41,970 nucleotides of DNA from Candidatus Kuenenia stuttgartensis. Lineage in GTDB: Bacteria; Planctomycetota; Planctomycetia; Planctomycetales; Planctomycetaceae. A model generated the notes under the pieces. The model worked only from the letters and a program-made list of their open reading frames with translations. It did no database searches and was not told where the DNA came from. Shown here one piece after another: positions 1 to 7,565 of this stretch (the first letter of the stretch is position 1; the number at the start of each line of letters is the position of its first letter). The DNA lies in contig CAMDRI010000028.1 in the NCBI GenBank assembly GCA_945906725.1, positions 1 through 41,970 on the forward strand, written 5' to 3'. Position numbers and translations under genes: made by a program.

Positions 1-125
1 GAATCTCAGAAAGTAGTTTCGGATTCTGGGTTTCGACGCGATCAAGTTTATCTTCTGTTTCTTTGGCCGCGGCACTCTCGATCGGGAAATCGACGTGAAC
101 TTCCAGTTGGCGAGCCTTTTGCCAC

Positions 126-1100
126 TTGAATCTCCGAGCGACGAACTCCGATCGGCCAGCGCGGCGCTGCTGGCTTTCCGTCGGAGCCGCGTTGGCACTG
201 GCGCTGGGTGTCGGAGCCAAGTTGTACCCGGTCGTGTTGGCTCCGCTGCTGTTGTGGATGTTGGCTCGCCGAGTGAGCGTGAAGGCCAGTGTCATCGCCG
301 CTGTCATCTTCGTGACGGTGAGCATGACGGTGTTGTGGCCGATGCTTCCGACCATCGAATCGCCAGACGTCATCGGTACGAGCAGTCTTGAATTGAACGA
401 CGCCAACGTCACTCAGAGCGACCACGATCAACCGCCGTTGCCGCCCACCGAAGTCTCAACCACTCCGCGCGATCCCAGCGAAAGCCTGCGAGCATTTCTC
501 GGCCGCTGGGAGATGAACGACTTTCTGTTTTTGCTCGTGATCGAAAACCTGCGCCCGTCGTCTGGCCTGCCCCCGGAACAAATCGCGTGGTTCACAGTGA
601 CCCCCGAATCGTGGCGAACCGCTTTGGTCGCGTCAGTCGCTCAGCAAACAGGCTTGGCGACGGAACGAGTCCCGTTCGTCCTGACTCGACTCTTGTTGAG
701 CCTCGCGTTGGTCGGTGCGGCCGTCGGCCTCGCGCTATGGGTGACTGCTGACACTGAAGGCCAACGACACGAACGACTGTTGGAGGCCACATTCCAGACC
801 CTCGCGTGGTTCTGGTTATTGTTGCCGACTCAGAACCCGTGGTATCTGACATGGTGCTTGCCCTTCCTGCCGTTCGCACGCAGTCGAGCTTGGTTTGCTC
901 TGAGCGGTTTGGCGTTCTTGTATTACCTGCGCTTCTGGATGACGGCTCAGTTTTCCGCGCCGCTGCTCGGCACGTCGTATCCGGGGCCGCAGTTCTTTGA
1001 TTACGTCGTCACTTGGCTCGAATACGTCCCGTGGTTGGTGTTCTTGGCTTGGCGTCGTCGACGAGAGGGATCTTCTTTCGTCGAGCCGCAGAGTTCGTGA
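126..1100 (+). CDS. Membrane glycosyltransferase-like protein (GT87/GT39-like), 5' end unresolved
   Basis: The 324-residue reading frame is rich in hydrophobic segments. It carries the stretch GAKLYPVVLAPLLLW, typical of polyprenyl-phosphate-dependent membrane glycosyltransferases of the GT87/DUF2029 type, and a C-terminal NPWYLTWCLPFLPFAR stretch also seen in such proteins. Family members usually have 400-550 residues with catalytic acidic residues in an N-terminal loop, and that part is absent. The only start in frame is a TTG at 126 without a convincing ribosome-binding site. The same frame is closed by a TGA at about 96-98, and the two other forward frames upstream show no matching sequence. 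The gene is therefore either truncated or frameshifted near its 5' end. It ends 17 bases before the next gene. The fold assignment is an inference from hydrophobicity and the two motifs; the donor and acceptor are unknown. Confidence 0.55.
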   Translation: MNLRATNSDRPARRCWLSVGAALALALGVGAKLYPVVLAPLLLWMLARRVSVKASVIAAVIFVTVSMTVLWPMLPTIESPDVIGTSSLELNDANVTQSDHDQPPLPPTEVSTTPRDPSESLRAFLGRWEMNDFLFLLVIENLRPSSGLPPEQIAWFTVTPESWRTALVASVAQQTGLATERVPFVLTRLLLSLALVGAAVGLALWVTADTEGQRHERLLEATFQTLAWFWLLLPTQNPWYLTWCLPFLPFARSRAWFALSGLAFLYYLRFWMTAQFSAPLLGTSYPGPQFFDYVVTWLEYVPWLVFLAWRRRREGSSFVEPQSS

Positions 1101-1117
1101 GCAGCGGGAGCAACGGC

Positions 1118-1603
1118 ATGGCCCTTGGAAAAACGCACTCTCCGATTCGCGCGGTGCTGCCCTATTTCTGTGTCAGCTTCCTGATGCACCTCATCTGGGA
1201 GAATGCACAGATGCCGTTGTACGAGGCTGGGGATGCGTCGCTGTGGGACAACTTTAAGATGTGCCTGTTTGCCACCGCGACGGGCGACATGCTCTTTACG
1301 CTGGTGCTTTATCTCACGGTTGTAGTCATTCACAAGAATCTCTGGTGGCCGAACGACCGAGCGGCCTACTTGCATCCGGCGACGTGGATCGTGCCAGTGC
1401 TGATCGGGGCACTCCTCGCCGTCAGCTTTGAACTTTGGGCGATCCATGCCGTACAGCGCTGGCAATACGGTTCCATGCCGATGATTCCGGTCATTCGTGT
1501 CGGTGTCACTCCGGTGCTGCAAATGATCTTCATTCCGCTCGTCGCCACGGCGCTCTGCCGTTTGTTGGCAAATGCTTCCTCAATCGAGGGGCAACGAAAA
1601 TGA
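1118..1603 (+). CDS. Small multi-spanning membrane protein, unknown function
   Basis: This 161-residue protein has four or five hydrophobic segments (around residues 12-25, 50-70, 88-108 and 130-150) and the polar motif HLIWENAQMPLY inside the first. I chose ATG 1118 because GGGAG lies 7 bases upstream and because the longer frame (from 1013) would run back into the preceding gene. It follows that gene by 17 bases and is probably co-transcribed. I do not recognise a named family. The conserved-looking Trp/Glu/Asn/Gln cluster in a membrane helix suggests a specific function, but none can be assigned. Confidence 0.7.
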   Translation: MALGKTHSPIRAVLPYFCVSFLMHLIWENAQMPLYEAGDASLWDNFKMCLFATATGDMLFTLVLYLTVVVIHKNLWWPNDRAAYLHPATWIVPVLIGALLAVSFELWAIHAVQRWQYGSMPMIPVIRVGVTPVLQMIFIPLVATALCRLLANASSIEGQRK

Positions 1604-1665
1604 GCGTCAATTGTGACTCGCCAACGCGGTAACCCAGGCAAGATGCGATCACTTCGTGAAAAAGC

Positions 1666-2304
1666 TCAGCTTGCTGACCAGATCAGATCGCGGAGGCCGC
1701 AGATGAACTCGCTGGCCAAGGGGAGCAGGCACCACCAGACGCAACGAATGCACTCTTGCCGAAAGGCGGTCCCGTCTTCAGGGCGGCCCCACTGGAGATT
1801 CAGAGAGTTCCACTGCGGCGACCAGCGCGACACGCGCTGGCAGTAATCGGCATAGGCCGTTCCAAATCGCTGTTGCAGCAACTGTTCTTCGGCGCGGACG
1901 ACTCCTACGGCGTAGAGCACGATCGGAAATACACAGGCCAGCGCGAACGGCCAGCTCTTCAAGAACAGCATTTGCGAAATCGCGATCAGCAGCGTGCCGA
2001 TGTACTGGGGATTACGACCCACGGAGTAGGGGCCGGTGGTCACCAGCGTCTTCGACTTTCGTCCGCTGATGTGCCGGCTGAACCACAGCCGCAGGCCGAT
2101 GGCCGCACTCAACATGGCCCAGCCGAGTCCATCGCAGAGGTGATCCAGCGGAGTCGCCTCGCGGACATCGGGAACGGTCAGCAAGGTTCCGCAGAGGCCG
2201 GCAAGTACGCACAGCACCGTGATTGCGATGCGCTTGCGGTATGCGAAGGAGGCACATGTGGGTGACGTTTGAGAGAGAGGCATCGTCGTCATGGTCGTTG
2301 ACAT
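1666..2304 (-). CDS. Isoprenylcysteine carboxyl methyltransferase (ICMT/PEMT)-family membrane methyltransferase
   Basis: The 212-residue membrane protein has the two signature blocks of the ICMT / phospholipid methyltransferase superfamily: GPYSVGRNPQY at about residues 91-101 and a C-terminal RAEEQLLQQRFG..Y..Y...V.RW block (about residues 137-161). In the family these bind S-adenosylmethionine and shape the active site at the membrane interface. Two or three hydrophobic helices precede them (residues 27-45, 60-75 and 103-135). Bacterial members methylate varied substrates, so the substrate here is unknown. The start is uncertain: ATG codons at 2304, 2292 and 2283 are all possible. The gene converges on the membrane protein ending at 1603 and stands apart from the 4449-2365 gene by about 60 bases. 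Confidence 0.8.
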   Translation of the reverse strand: MSTTMTTMPLSQTSPTCASFAYRKRIAITVLCVLAGLCGTLLTVPDVREATPLDHLCDGLGWAMLSAAIGLRLWFSRHISGRKSKTLVTTGPYSVGRNPQYIGTLLIAISQMLFLKSWPFALACVFPIVLYAVGVVRAEEQLLQQRFGTAYADYCQRVSRWSPQWNSLNLQWGRPEDGTAFRQECIRCVWWCLLPLASEFICGLRDLIWSAS

Positions 2305-2364
2305 GCAGCATTCCTAATTGGCGGGTGAGAGGGTTTTTCAGAACGAATGGCCATGACAGATGAA

Positions 2365-4449
2365 CTACCGTGACGACGTCGCCACGCGGTGGGCCAGCGT
2401 CGGGACGCTCGTGAGATCGGGGAACCAGCGGTCCGAGTAGTAAAGGTGATGCGCCGTCTGAAAGAGGGCGGCGGTGTCTTGCAGCAGTTCGGTGTCGAGG
2501 CCGCTCGCGTGCCGGAGTTGAAACGTCTCGCGGTCAAGTTGTCTGAGGTCCGTCGCGCGGTTGAAGCCGAGCATGGCGAAACGGTTTTGTGCGTCGAGTA
2601 GCGCGACGTCGTGGTTGTGCTGCATGATGGCTCGGCCTTCGGAGGCGGGTGTGCGGCGGATGTCGCGGCCGAAGAAGACCGAACGGTATTCACCACCTAG
2701 ACAGCCGAGGATTGTCGGTGCAACGTCCAACGAGCAGGCGAGCGTTTGGCAGCGCGTCCCGGCCACGGCGTTGTCGGGCGAAATCAGCAAGACCGGCACG
2801 CGGTACGACTTGATGGGGAAGACTTGGCTGCCATAAACCCGCGCGCCGTGGTCTCCCATGACGACGAACAGCGTGTTGCGAAAGAAATCGTGTGCGGCGG
2901 CTTCGCGAAAGAATTGTCCGAGCGCCCAATCGGCGTAGCGAATCGCGTTCTCGCGCGTCTGGGAGTCCGACGGGATGCGGCCGGCGGGAAACGTGAACGG
3001 TCGATGATTCGAGACCGTCAGCAGCGTCGCAAAGAACGGTGCGCCGCGCGAGTGCAGACCATCCAGTTCCCTCACGGCTTCGCGGAACAGGTCTTCGTCG
3101 CTGACGCCCCAGGCGTTGACGAAGATCGGATCGCGATAGTCCGACTGCTCGCGAAACTGGTTGAAGCCGTTGGACTTCATGAACGATCGCACGCCGTCGA
3201 ACAAGCCTCGGCCGGCGGTCATGAACAGCCGCTCGTAACCGCGTGCCGCCAACGCATGAGCCAAGGTGAAGACGCGCTGCGAATGCTCGCGCTTCAGGAT
3301 CGACTCGGTCGGGATCGGCGGCATCGACGTCAGGACCGCTTCCAACGCTCGTGCCGTGCGATTGCCCGTCGCGTAAATCTGATCAAAGAGCAAGCCTTGT
3401 CGCGTGAGTTTGTCGAACTCCGGTGTCAGCCCGCGCGAATCGCCAAGCGCTCCGACGAAGTCCGAACCAAAACTCTCTTCCAGAATCAGCACGACGTTCC
3501 AATCGCGCCGGGGTTCGCCACTGTTCACGACGCGATCGACCGGGTTCGCCGAGCCGTTCTGACGCAGGTCGCTCAATTGGATGACCTGCCGGCGCACACG
3601 CTCGCGAGCTTCTTCATCGCTGACCACCAAGTAGTGCTCATTGAAGTCGAAGCGGCAGGTCCAAACGTAATAGACGAAGCTGTAGAGTCCGTTGCCCGAG
3701 CATTCGACCGCGATCCGATCCCCGCAGCGGTTGCGGCTCTCCATGTTGGTTGTCGCGGTCAGCCCGGCGATGACCGCGAGCATCCCCAGGAACACGCCAC
3801 TGCGATTTCGGCCGCTCACCGGTGCGTCGATCCATCGCAGCAACGTGCGGCGAGTCAGCACATACGCCGAACCGCCGAGCGCCAGCACCAAGCTCAGGTA
3901 CGGCACGACCGAGTACGACTCCCAAATGTTGCAGCAGACTTCCGTCGGATAAACGAGGTACTCGAAAGCGATGTAATTCAGTCGCGTTTGAAATTCGTCA
4001 AAGAACAGCCACTCGGCAATGCCGATCAGCGGCAGACTGATCCACGCCACGAGCCATTCCAATTCCAACAGCCACCGGCTGACCGGTCCCATCAGCCGAC
4101 GCGACGGCACGACGACCAGATGCACCGACTGCCACAGCACGAAGCACAACCCGACCAGCAGATCGAACCGCAGCCCGACCCAAAACACGCGAGCGACCGT
4201 CCCCACTCGCCAAGTCGCCGCCTCTGCGAACGCCAACAGCAGCGTCAGCCGCAACAGCGTGAACGCCGCCACCGCGACAACAGCGATCATCAGCGGCGCA
4301 CGATACGGCCCCAGCCAGCGGCACCGGCAAAGGGTCATCAGCCGCAGGGCGCTAGCCCCCGGTTCGGCCGTGTTTCCAAAGTGCGAACCGGACGCTAGCG
4401 CGTTCCGGCTCATCTGGCCACGCGTCGCGTCGGTTGATTGAGTCGTCAT
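2365..4449 (-). CDS. LTA-synthase-like sulfatase-fold phosphotransferase, membrane anchored
   Basis: The 694-residue protein has an N-terminal membrane domain (hydrophobic segments at about 53-78, 88-112, 130-150, 182-198 and 217-234) followed by an extracytoplasmic alkaline-phosphatase/sulfatase-fold domain. The domain starts with NVVLILEESFG (metal-binding acidic residue near 324-325), carries the nucleophile motif TGNRTARALEA (Thr near 365) and the metal motif MGDHGAR near residue 560. In this family the threonine accepts a phospho-alcohol group, for example phosphoglycerol or phosphoethanolamine, from a lipid donor; the actual substrate is unknown. The start at 4449 is supported by AAGGA 6 bases upstream. 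Residues 13-38 are the translation of a palindromic repeat (4338-4412), an in-frame addition ahead of the first helix. An alternative start is ATG 4338, which lacks a good ribosome-binding site. A 25-base element shared with another promoter lies 23 bases upstream. Confidence 0.85.
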   Translation of the reverse strand: MTTQSTDATRGQMSRNALASGSHFGNTAEPGASALRLMTLCRCRWLGPYRAPLMIAVVAVAAFTLLRLTLLLAFAEAATWRVGTVARVFWVGLRFDLLVGLCFVLWQSVHLVVVPSRRLMGPVSRWLLELEWLVAWISLPLIGIAEWLFFDEFQTRLNYIAFEYLVYPTEVCCNIWESYSVVPYLSLVLALGGSAYVLTRRTLLRWIDAPVSGRNRSGVFLGMLAVIAGLTATTNMESRNRCGDRIAVECSGNGLYSFVYYVWTCRFDFNEHYLVVSDEEARERVRRQVIQLSDLRQNGSANPVDRVVNSGEPRRDWNVVLILEESFGSDFVGALGDSRGLTPEFDKLTRQGLLFDQIYATGNRTARALEAVLTSMPPIPTESILKREHSQRVFTLAHALAARGYERLFMTAGRGLFDGVRSFMKSNGFNQFREQSDYRDPIFVNAWGVSDEDLFREAVRELDGLHSRGAPFFATLLTVSNHRPFTFPAGRIPSDSQTRENAIRYADWALGQFFREAAAHDFFRNTLFVVMGDHGARVYGSQVFPIKSYRVPVLLISPDNAVAGTRCQTLACSLDVAPTILGCLGGEYRSVFFGRDIRRTPASEGRAIMQHNHDVALLDAQNRFAMLGFNRATDLRQLDRETFQLRHASGLDTELLQDTAALFQTAHHLYYSDRWFPDLTSVPTLAHRVATSSR
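4338..4412. repeat. Palindromic repeat A, copy 1 (inside the LTA-synthase-like gene)
   Basis: Two 28-base arms (4338-4365 and 4385-4412) face each other, each with a GCTAGC-type core (GGCGCTAGCC and GACGCTAGCG) and TCAGCC/GGCTCA ends. Copies 2 and 3 lie at 4519-4593 and 6134-6188. This copy is translated as residues 13-38 of the overlapping gene. Confidence 0.9.
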
Positions 4450-4471
4450 TCGGCATCCTTGCTGAGTTGAA

Positions 4472-4496
4472 CTACGAGTCCTTTAGTAGTTCGGTC
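4472..4496 (-). promoter_or_regulatory. 25-base conserved element, copy 1, upstream of the LTA-synthase-like gene
   Basis: Plus-strand sequence CTACGAG-TCC-TTTAGTAGTTCGGTC. The same 25 bases recur at 7179-7203 with only the central three bases changed (AGG). It contains the dyad GAACTAC...GTAGTTC (4469-4492) and ends 23 bases before the ATG at 4449. Candidate operator, possibly for the BlaI-type repressor encoded between the two copies; this is inference. Confidence 0.6.
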
Positions 4497-4507
4497 GATG
4501 AAGCAAC

Positions 4508-5719
4508 CTATCGAGGCATCAGCCGGTACGCGCTAGCGTCCGGTTCTCGCTGGGGTAACTCGGCGGAACCGGGGGCTAGCGCCCTGCGGCTGATTGCGGC
4601 GTGATCGGAATTCGAGTCGTCGGGTTCCAGCAGCTCGTGCAGTTCGATCCGGTCGTCGTACACCTCGAAGTCGCGAGCCGAGATGCCGAACTCACGCAGC
4701 ACGGTCGCGGACCAGCGTGGCCACGGCGACCAATTCGAGCGCGGCGAGGCGAACACGTCCACCGGCAACCACAGGCCGAAGCAACTCACAACGGCGATCA
4801 GCCACGCACACGCGGCACTCGTCATCGCGCGGCGCGAGCGGCGAGGACTCCAACCGAACCGAGCAATCTCGGCCAGACGTCGGGCGCGCGAGGCCACGAT
4901 GCCGGAACCACGGCCGAATGCCAACACGGGGGCCGCTCGCTCGGACTCCACGGCACTGTGCTCGACGACGATCAGCAGCGTCCGCAGGTAGTCGGCCACT
5001 TCCGCCGGCTGGTCGATGGCCGCGTCGTCGCAGGCGAACTCGCGGCAGCGTGCGACCTGCCGAGCCGACCACCACACCAGCGGATGAAACCAGAACAAGA
5101 CCTCGACCACGCGCTGCAAGAAAAGCTGCAACGGATGCCCCGTCCGCAAGTGAGCCAACTCATGCCGCACGATGAACCGCAGCTCGCGCGGAGCCAGCCC
5201 CAGCAGGAAATCCGGCAGGACGATGTACGGCCGGTGAAACTGCCAGCAGAACGGACTCGCCAGCGCGGGGCAGCTCAGCACGCTCACCCGGTCAACCCCG
5301 GCGGTCGTCGCGAGCACGTCGCGGCACTCGTGCAAGCCGGGATGTTCGGTGGGCACGGGACGGCACGTCTTTAAGAAGCGTGCGACCCGCACCGATTGCA
5401 CGACCATCCAGCCCCACACTCCGACCGCTCCGGCCAGCCACACTCCGAACAGCACTCGGCCGAGCGTGACTTCCAACATCAACAACTCCACCGCAGCCGG
5501 ACGACTCAGTGTCCCGCCGAAGCGCGGGATCCAGCGCGGATGAGGCAACAGCAGCGCGGCCACGACGAGCCCCAGCAGCACGACGTAACCCGCCGACCAA
5601 ATTCGGCAGGCGATCCGCGAATCTCGCGCAACGCGGGCCAGGCAGGACGTGGCCAATACGACCAACACGGCTTGCACCGACAGCGACGCCAGCAGTTCCA
5701 AGAACCAAGTCACGTTCAC
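4508..5719 (-). CDS. M56-family (BlaR1-like) membrane metallopeptidase
   Basis: The 403-residue protein has N-terminal membrane helices (about residues 5-30, 42-60 and 88-112) and the zinc-protease motif HELAH at 186-190, with the EFACDD block around 228 providing the third zinc ligand, as in BlaR1/MecR1 peptidases. A hydrophobic helix follows before a short extracytoplasmic tail; no penicillin-binding sensor domain is present. In the family the peptidase relieves BlaI-type repression after sensing a signal. I chose GTG 5719, which overlaps the stop of the upstream blaI-like gene (GTGA); the longer open frame to 6073 only shadows that gene. The last 28 or so residues are encoded by palindromic repeat A copy 2, so the native C-terminus has been replaced or extended. 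Confidence 0.85.
   Translation of the reverse strand: MNVTWFLELLASLSVQAVLVVLATSCLARVARDSRIACRIWSAGYVVLLGLVVAALLLPHPRWIPRFGGTLSRPAAVELLMLEVTLGRVLFGVWLAGAVGVWGWMVVQSVRVARFLKTCRPVPTEHPGLHECRDVLATTAGVDRVSVLSCPALASPFCWQFHRPYIVLPDFLLGLAPRELRFIVRHELAHLRTGHPLQLFLQRVVEVLFWFHPLVWWSARQVARCREFACDDAAIDQPAEVADYLRTLLIVVEHSAVESERAAPVLAFGRGSGIVASRARRLAEIARFGWSPRRSRRAMTSAACAWLIAVVSCFGLWLPVDVFASPRSNWSPWPRWSATVLREFGISARDFEVYDDRIELHELLEPDDSNSDHAAISRRALAPGSAELPQREPDASAYRLMPR
4519..4593. repeat. Palindromic repeat A, copy 2 (3' end of the M56 gene)
   Basis: Arms at 4519-4546 and 4566-4593 share the CGCTAGCG / GGCTAGCG cores and the TCAGCC...GGCTGA ends of the other copies. It supplies the C-terminal residues and leads into the stop of the M56 peptidase gene. 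Confidence 0.9.
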
Positions 5720-6096
5720 GCCGCATTCTCCTGATCGAGCGATTCGATGACTTGCTTCAGTTCTCGGATTTCGGATTTCGACACCTTGCGCGTCCCCAGC
5801 AGGCTCAGCACGAGCGTCTTGACCGACCCGGCGAACAACCGCTGCGTCAGATCGCCAGCCATCTGCTGCCGCACTTCCTCGCGAGTCACGACCGGCTCGT
5901 AAACGTAGGCTCGGCCGGACTTCTCCCGCTGCAAGACGCCACGTTTTTCTTCCAGGATTTTTAACGTGGTCATCACGGTCGTGTACGCGAGGTCGCGGCT
6001 CAGCGCGTCGCAGACCTCTTGGACAGTCGCCCGCTGCTTGCGCCAAACGACGTCCATGACCTCTAACTCGCATTTTGTCAGATGCAGTTCCGGCAT
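5716..6096 (-). CDS. BlaI/MecI/CopY-family transcriptional repressor
   Basis: The 126-residue protein matches the BlaI family in length and layout. It starts with a winged-helix domain (residues 1-75, with LTKCELEVMDVVW leading in and TTVMTTLKILEEK as recognition helix region) and ends with a dimerisation helix region (about 78-126). Such proteins bind a dyad operator as dimers and are inactivated by their M56 peptidase partner, here encoded immediately downstream with a 4-base GTGA overlap. The ATG at 6096 is preceded by AAGGA. The operator cannot be proved, but the duplicated element at 4472-4496 and 7179-7203 brackets this gene pair and is the best candidate. No copy is visible in the promoter of this gene itself, where palindromic repeat A copy 3 sits instead. 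Confidence 0.9.
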   Translation of the reverse strand: MPELHLTKCELEVMDVVWRKQRATVQEVCDALSRDLAYTTVMTTLKILEEKRGVLQREKSGRAYVYEPVVTREEVRQQMAGDLTQRLFAGSVKTLVLSLLGTRKVSKSEIRELKQVIESLDQENAA

Positions 6097-6133
6097 GATT
6101 TCGTCCTTGCTACTTGTCCGATTCGATGATTCA

Positions 6134-6188
6134 TCAGCCGCAGGGCGCTAGCCCCGGTTGGAACCGGATGCTAGCGCGTTCTGGCTGA
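6134..6188. repeat. Palindromic repeat A, copy 3 (between the BlaI and DUF1559 genes)
   Basis: A compact copy with arms 6134-6159 and 6162-6188 and almost no loop; cores GCGCTAGC and ATGCTAGC. It fills most of the short spacer upstream of the BlaI-type gene and downstream of the DUF1559 gene. Confidence 0.9.
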
Positions 6189-6208
6189 TTACACTTCGCC
6201 ACCTATCC

Positions 6209-7156
6209 TCACGGCCCGCTTCGCCTCGCCAGCCGCCGATACTCGTTCGAGTCGATCGACTGCGACACCAACTTCACGCGGCCGTCGCCGAACAGAAAGT
6301 TCGCTCCGCCCGAATGCCGGCTGTCGAATTCACACTCGTCGCACACCGCACAGTTCGGCGAGGTCGCCGCGTTGCCGACCAACCGACAGACCGCGTCCTC
6401 GCCCCGCACGTCCACCCCCAGCCACGTCGAGGGAACCTTTGCCATCGTCCGTTCGCCAACGAACAGCGTGTGAGTCAGCCCGCGCCGCATTTCCTCAAAA
6501 CGCACTGGGCGAACGCCCTCAAAGGCCCCTTCGCCCGGAGGCGCGGGAATGAAGTCGTCTGGTTCCGAGACACCGAACACGCCGACATAGCTGGCCGTCG
6601 GCAAAGTCACGAGCGGCCCGTTCGAGCCGGTCAATTCTTCGTCCTCGTGCAGCACAAATGTCGGCTCGATGATGTCCGACGGACACAGCCAGAGCGCGAT
6701 CGAGGTCTCGCGTGCCGCCGAGTTGGTGGGATCATCCAATCGCCGGCCGCGATCCACTTGCCGTGAGGAAGCTTGTTGTTCCAGCAGCGGCAGCAACGGA
6801 ACCGCCCAACCGAACTGCGAGTTGCCCGTGCGTTCCAACTGCCACGCGGCTGGCAAGCTCCGCCACTGTTCGTGATAACCATGCAGCGCCAGCCCAATCT
6901 GCTTGAGCTGATTCACGCACTGCGTCCGCCGCGCCGCCTCGCGAGACGCTTGCACGGCCGGCAGAAACACGGCCGTCAAAGTGCTCATGATGCCCATCGT
7001 GACGAGCAACTCCAGCACCGTCATTCCGCAGCGATGCTGGCCACGCGGGACGTGACTGAACTCGACGCCGCTGCGTGAAAACCACCGGCGGTGTACTCGT
7101 TGTGAAGCAGCGGAAATCCGTTTTGCCATCATCCGTCGAATTCCATTTCGACCCAC
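6209..7156 (-). CDS. DUF1559 prepilin-like secreted protein
   Basis: This protein of up to 315 residues carries a type IV prepilin signature, CGMTVLELLVTMGIM, beginning at residue 43, followed by PAVQASREAARRTQCVNQLKQIGLALHGYH, the start of the planctomycete DUF1559 domain. The C-terminal SGGANFLFGDGRVKLVSQSID block is the usual DUF1559 ending. Prepilin peptidase would cut after Gly44, leaving an unusually long, basic leader. Start choices are GTG 7156 and the twin ATGs at 7135 and 7132. The 25-base element at 7179 lies exactly as far from GTG 7156 (23 bases) as copy 1 lies from its gene, which favours 7156, but the ribosome-binding site is weak for all. DUF1559 proteins are very abundant in planctomycetes and probably form pilus-like surface structures; their specific role is unknown. 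Confidence 0.85.
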   Translation of the reverse strand: MGRNGIRRMMAKRISAASQRVHRRWFSRSGVEFSHVPRGQHRCGMTVLELLVTMGIMSTLTAVFLPAVQASREAARRTQCVNQLKQIGLALHGYHEQWRSLPAAWQLERTGNSQFGWAVPLLPLLEQQASSRQVDRGRRLDDPTNSAARETSIALWLCPSDIIEPTFVLHEDEELTGSNGPLVTLPTASYVGVFGVSEPDDFIPAPPGEGAFEGVRPVRFEEMRRGLTHTLFVGERTMAKVPSTWLGVDVRGEDAVCRLVGNAATSPNCAVCDECEFDSRHSGGANFLFGDGRVKLVSQSIDSNEYRRLARRSGP

Positions 7157-7178
7157 GTCTCTGAAGCGCAGCGGGTTT

Positions 7179-7203
7179 CTACGAGAGGTTTAGTAGTTCG
7201 GTC
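7179..7203 (-). promoter_or_regulatory. 25-base conserved element, copy 2, upstream of the DUF1559 gene
   Basis: Plus-strand sequence CTACGAG-AGG-TTTAGTAGTTCGGTC, matching 22 of 25 bases of copy 1 (4472-4496); all three differences are the central triplet. It lies 23 bases before GTG 7156. Likely a shared operator or promoter element. Confidence 0.6.
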
Positions 7204-7332
7204 AAGCGGGCTTTTTAGTGGCTGATGCGCGATCGAAAAGATCAATGGTTGCTCGTGCCGCCGAACAGTATTTTTCAACACGGGATTCTCAACACGGGGT
7301 GCGTCTGGTTTGTCATCGGAGTCCATCCATGA

Positions 7333-7524
7333 ATCTCGTACATCGACCTCAACAGCCAGGACATCACCGGAGGCCGTTTGAAGGGCATGACTCTCGGAGT
7401 GAATTGGTATCTGAACAACTACGCCAAGATTCAGTTCAACGACATCCGTGTCTTCCTCGACAGCCCGACTCACCGAGACAGCACCTGCGACATCTTCGGC
7501 CTGCGAGCGCAGTTGCTTTTCTGA
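7333..7524 (+). pseudogene. C-terminal remnant of a phosphate-selective porin (OprP/OprO-like)
   Basis: The frame reads YIDLNSQDITGGRLKGMTLG followed by VNWYLNNYAKIQFNDI and ends with IFGLRAQLLF and a stop at 7524. This is the last 60 or so residues of the Porin_O_P family: the final strands with the NWYLN turn and the closing FGLRAQ.. strand ending in an aromatic residue. The frame is closed by a TGA at 7330-7332, and I find no start codon or further porin sequence in any frame upstream, where about 170 bases of unrecognisable sequence follow. It is therefore a remnant left by a deletion or rearrangement. Porins of this family have some 350-450 residues. The assignment rests on motif resemblance. 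Confidence 0.7.
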
Positions 7525-7565
7525 GACGACATTCCACGAACGTCTGCGGCGGCACTCCGACGGAT

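Noticed and set aside
2746..4398. 550-residue plus-strand open frame opposite the LTA-synthase-like gene
   Set aside because: Arg/Gln/His-rich antisense frame without motifs; the minus strand has a complete conserved enzyme.
5720..6073. N-terminal extension of the M56 frame
   Set aside because: It overlaps the BlaI-type gene in another frame; GTG 5719 with a GTGA overlap is the better start.
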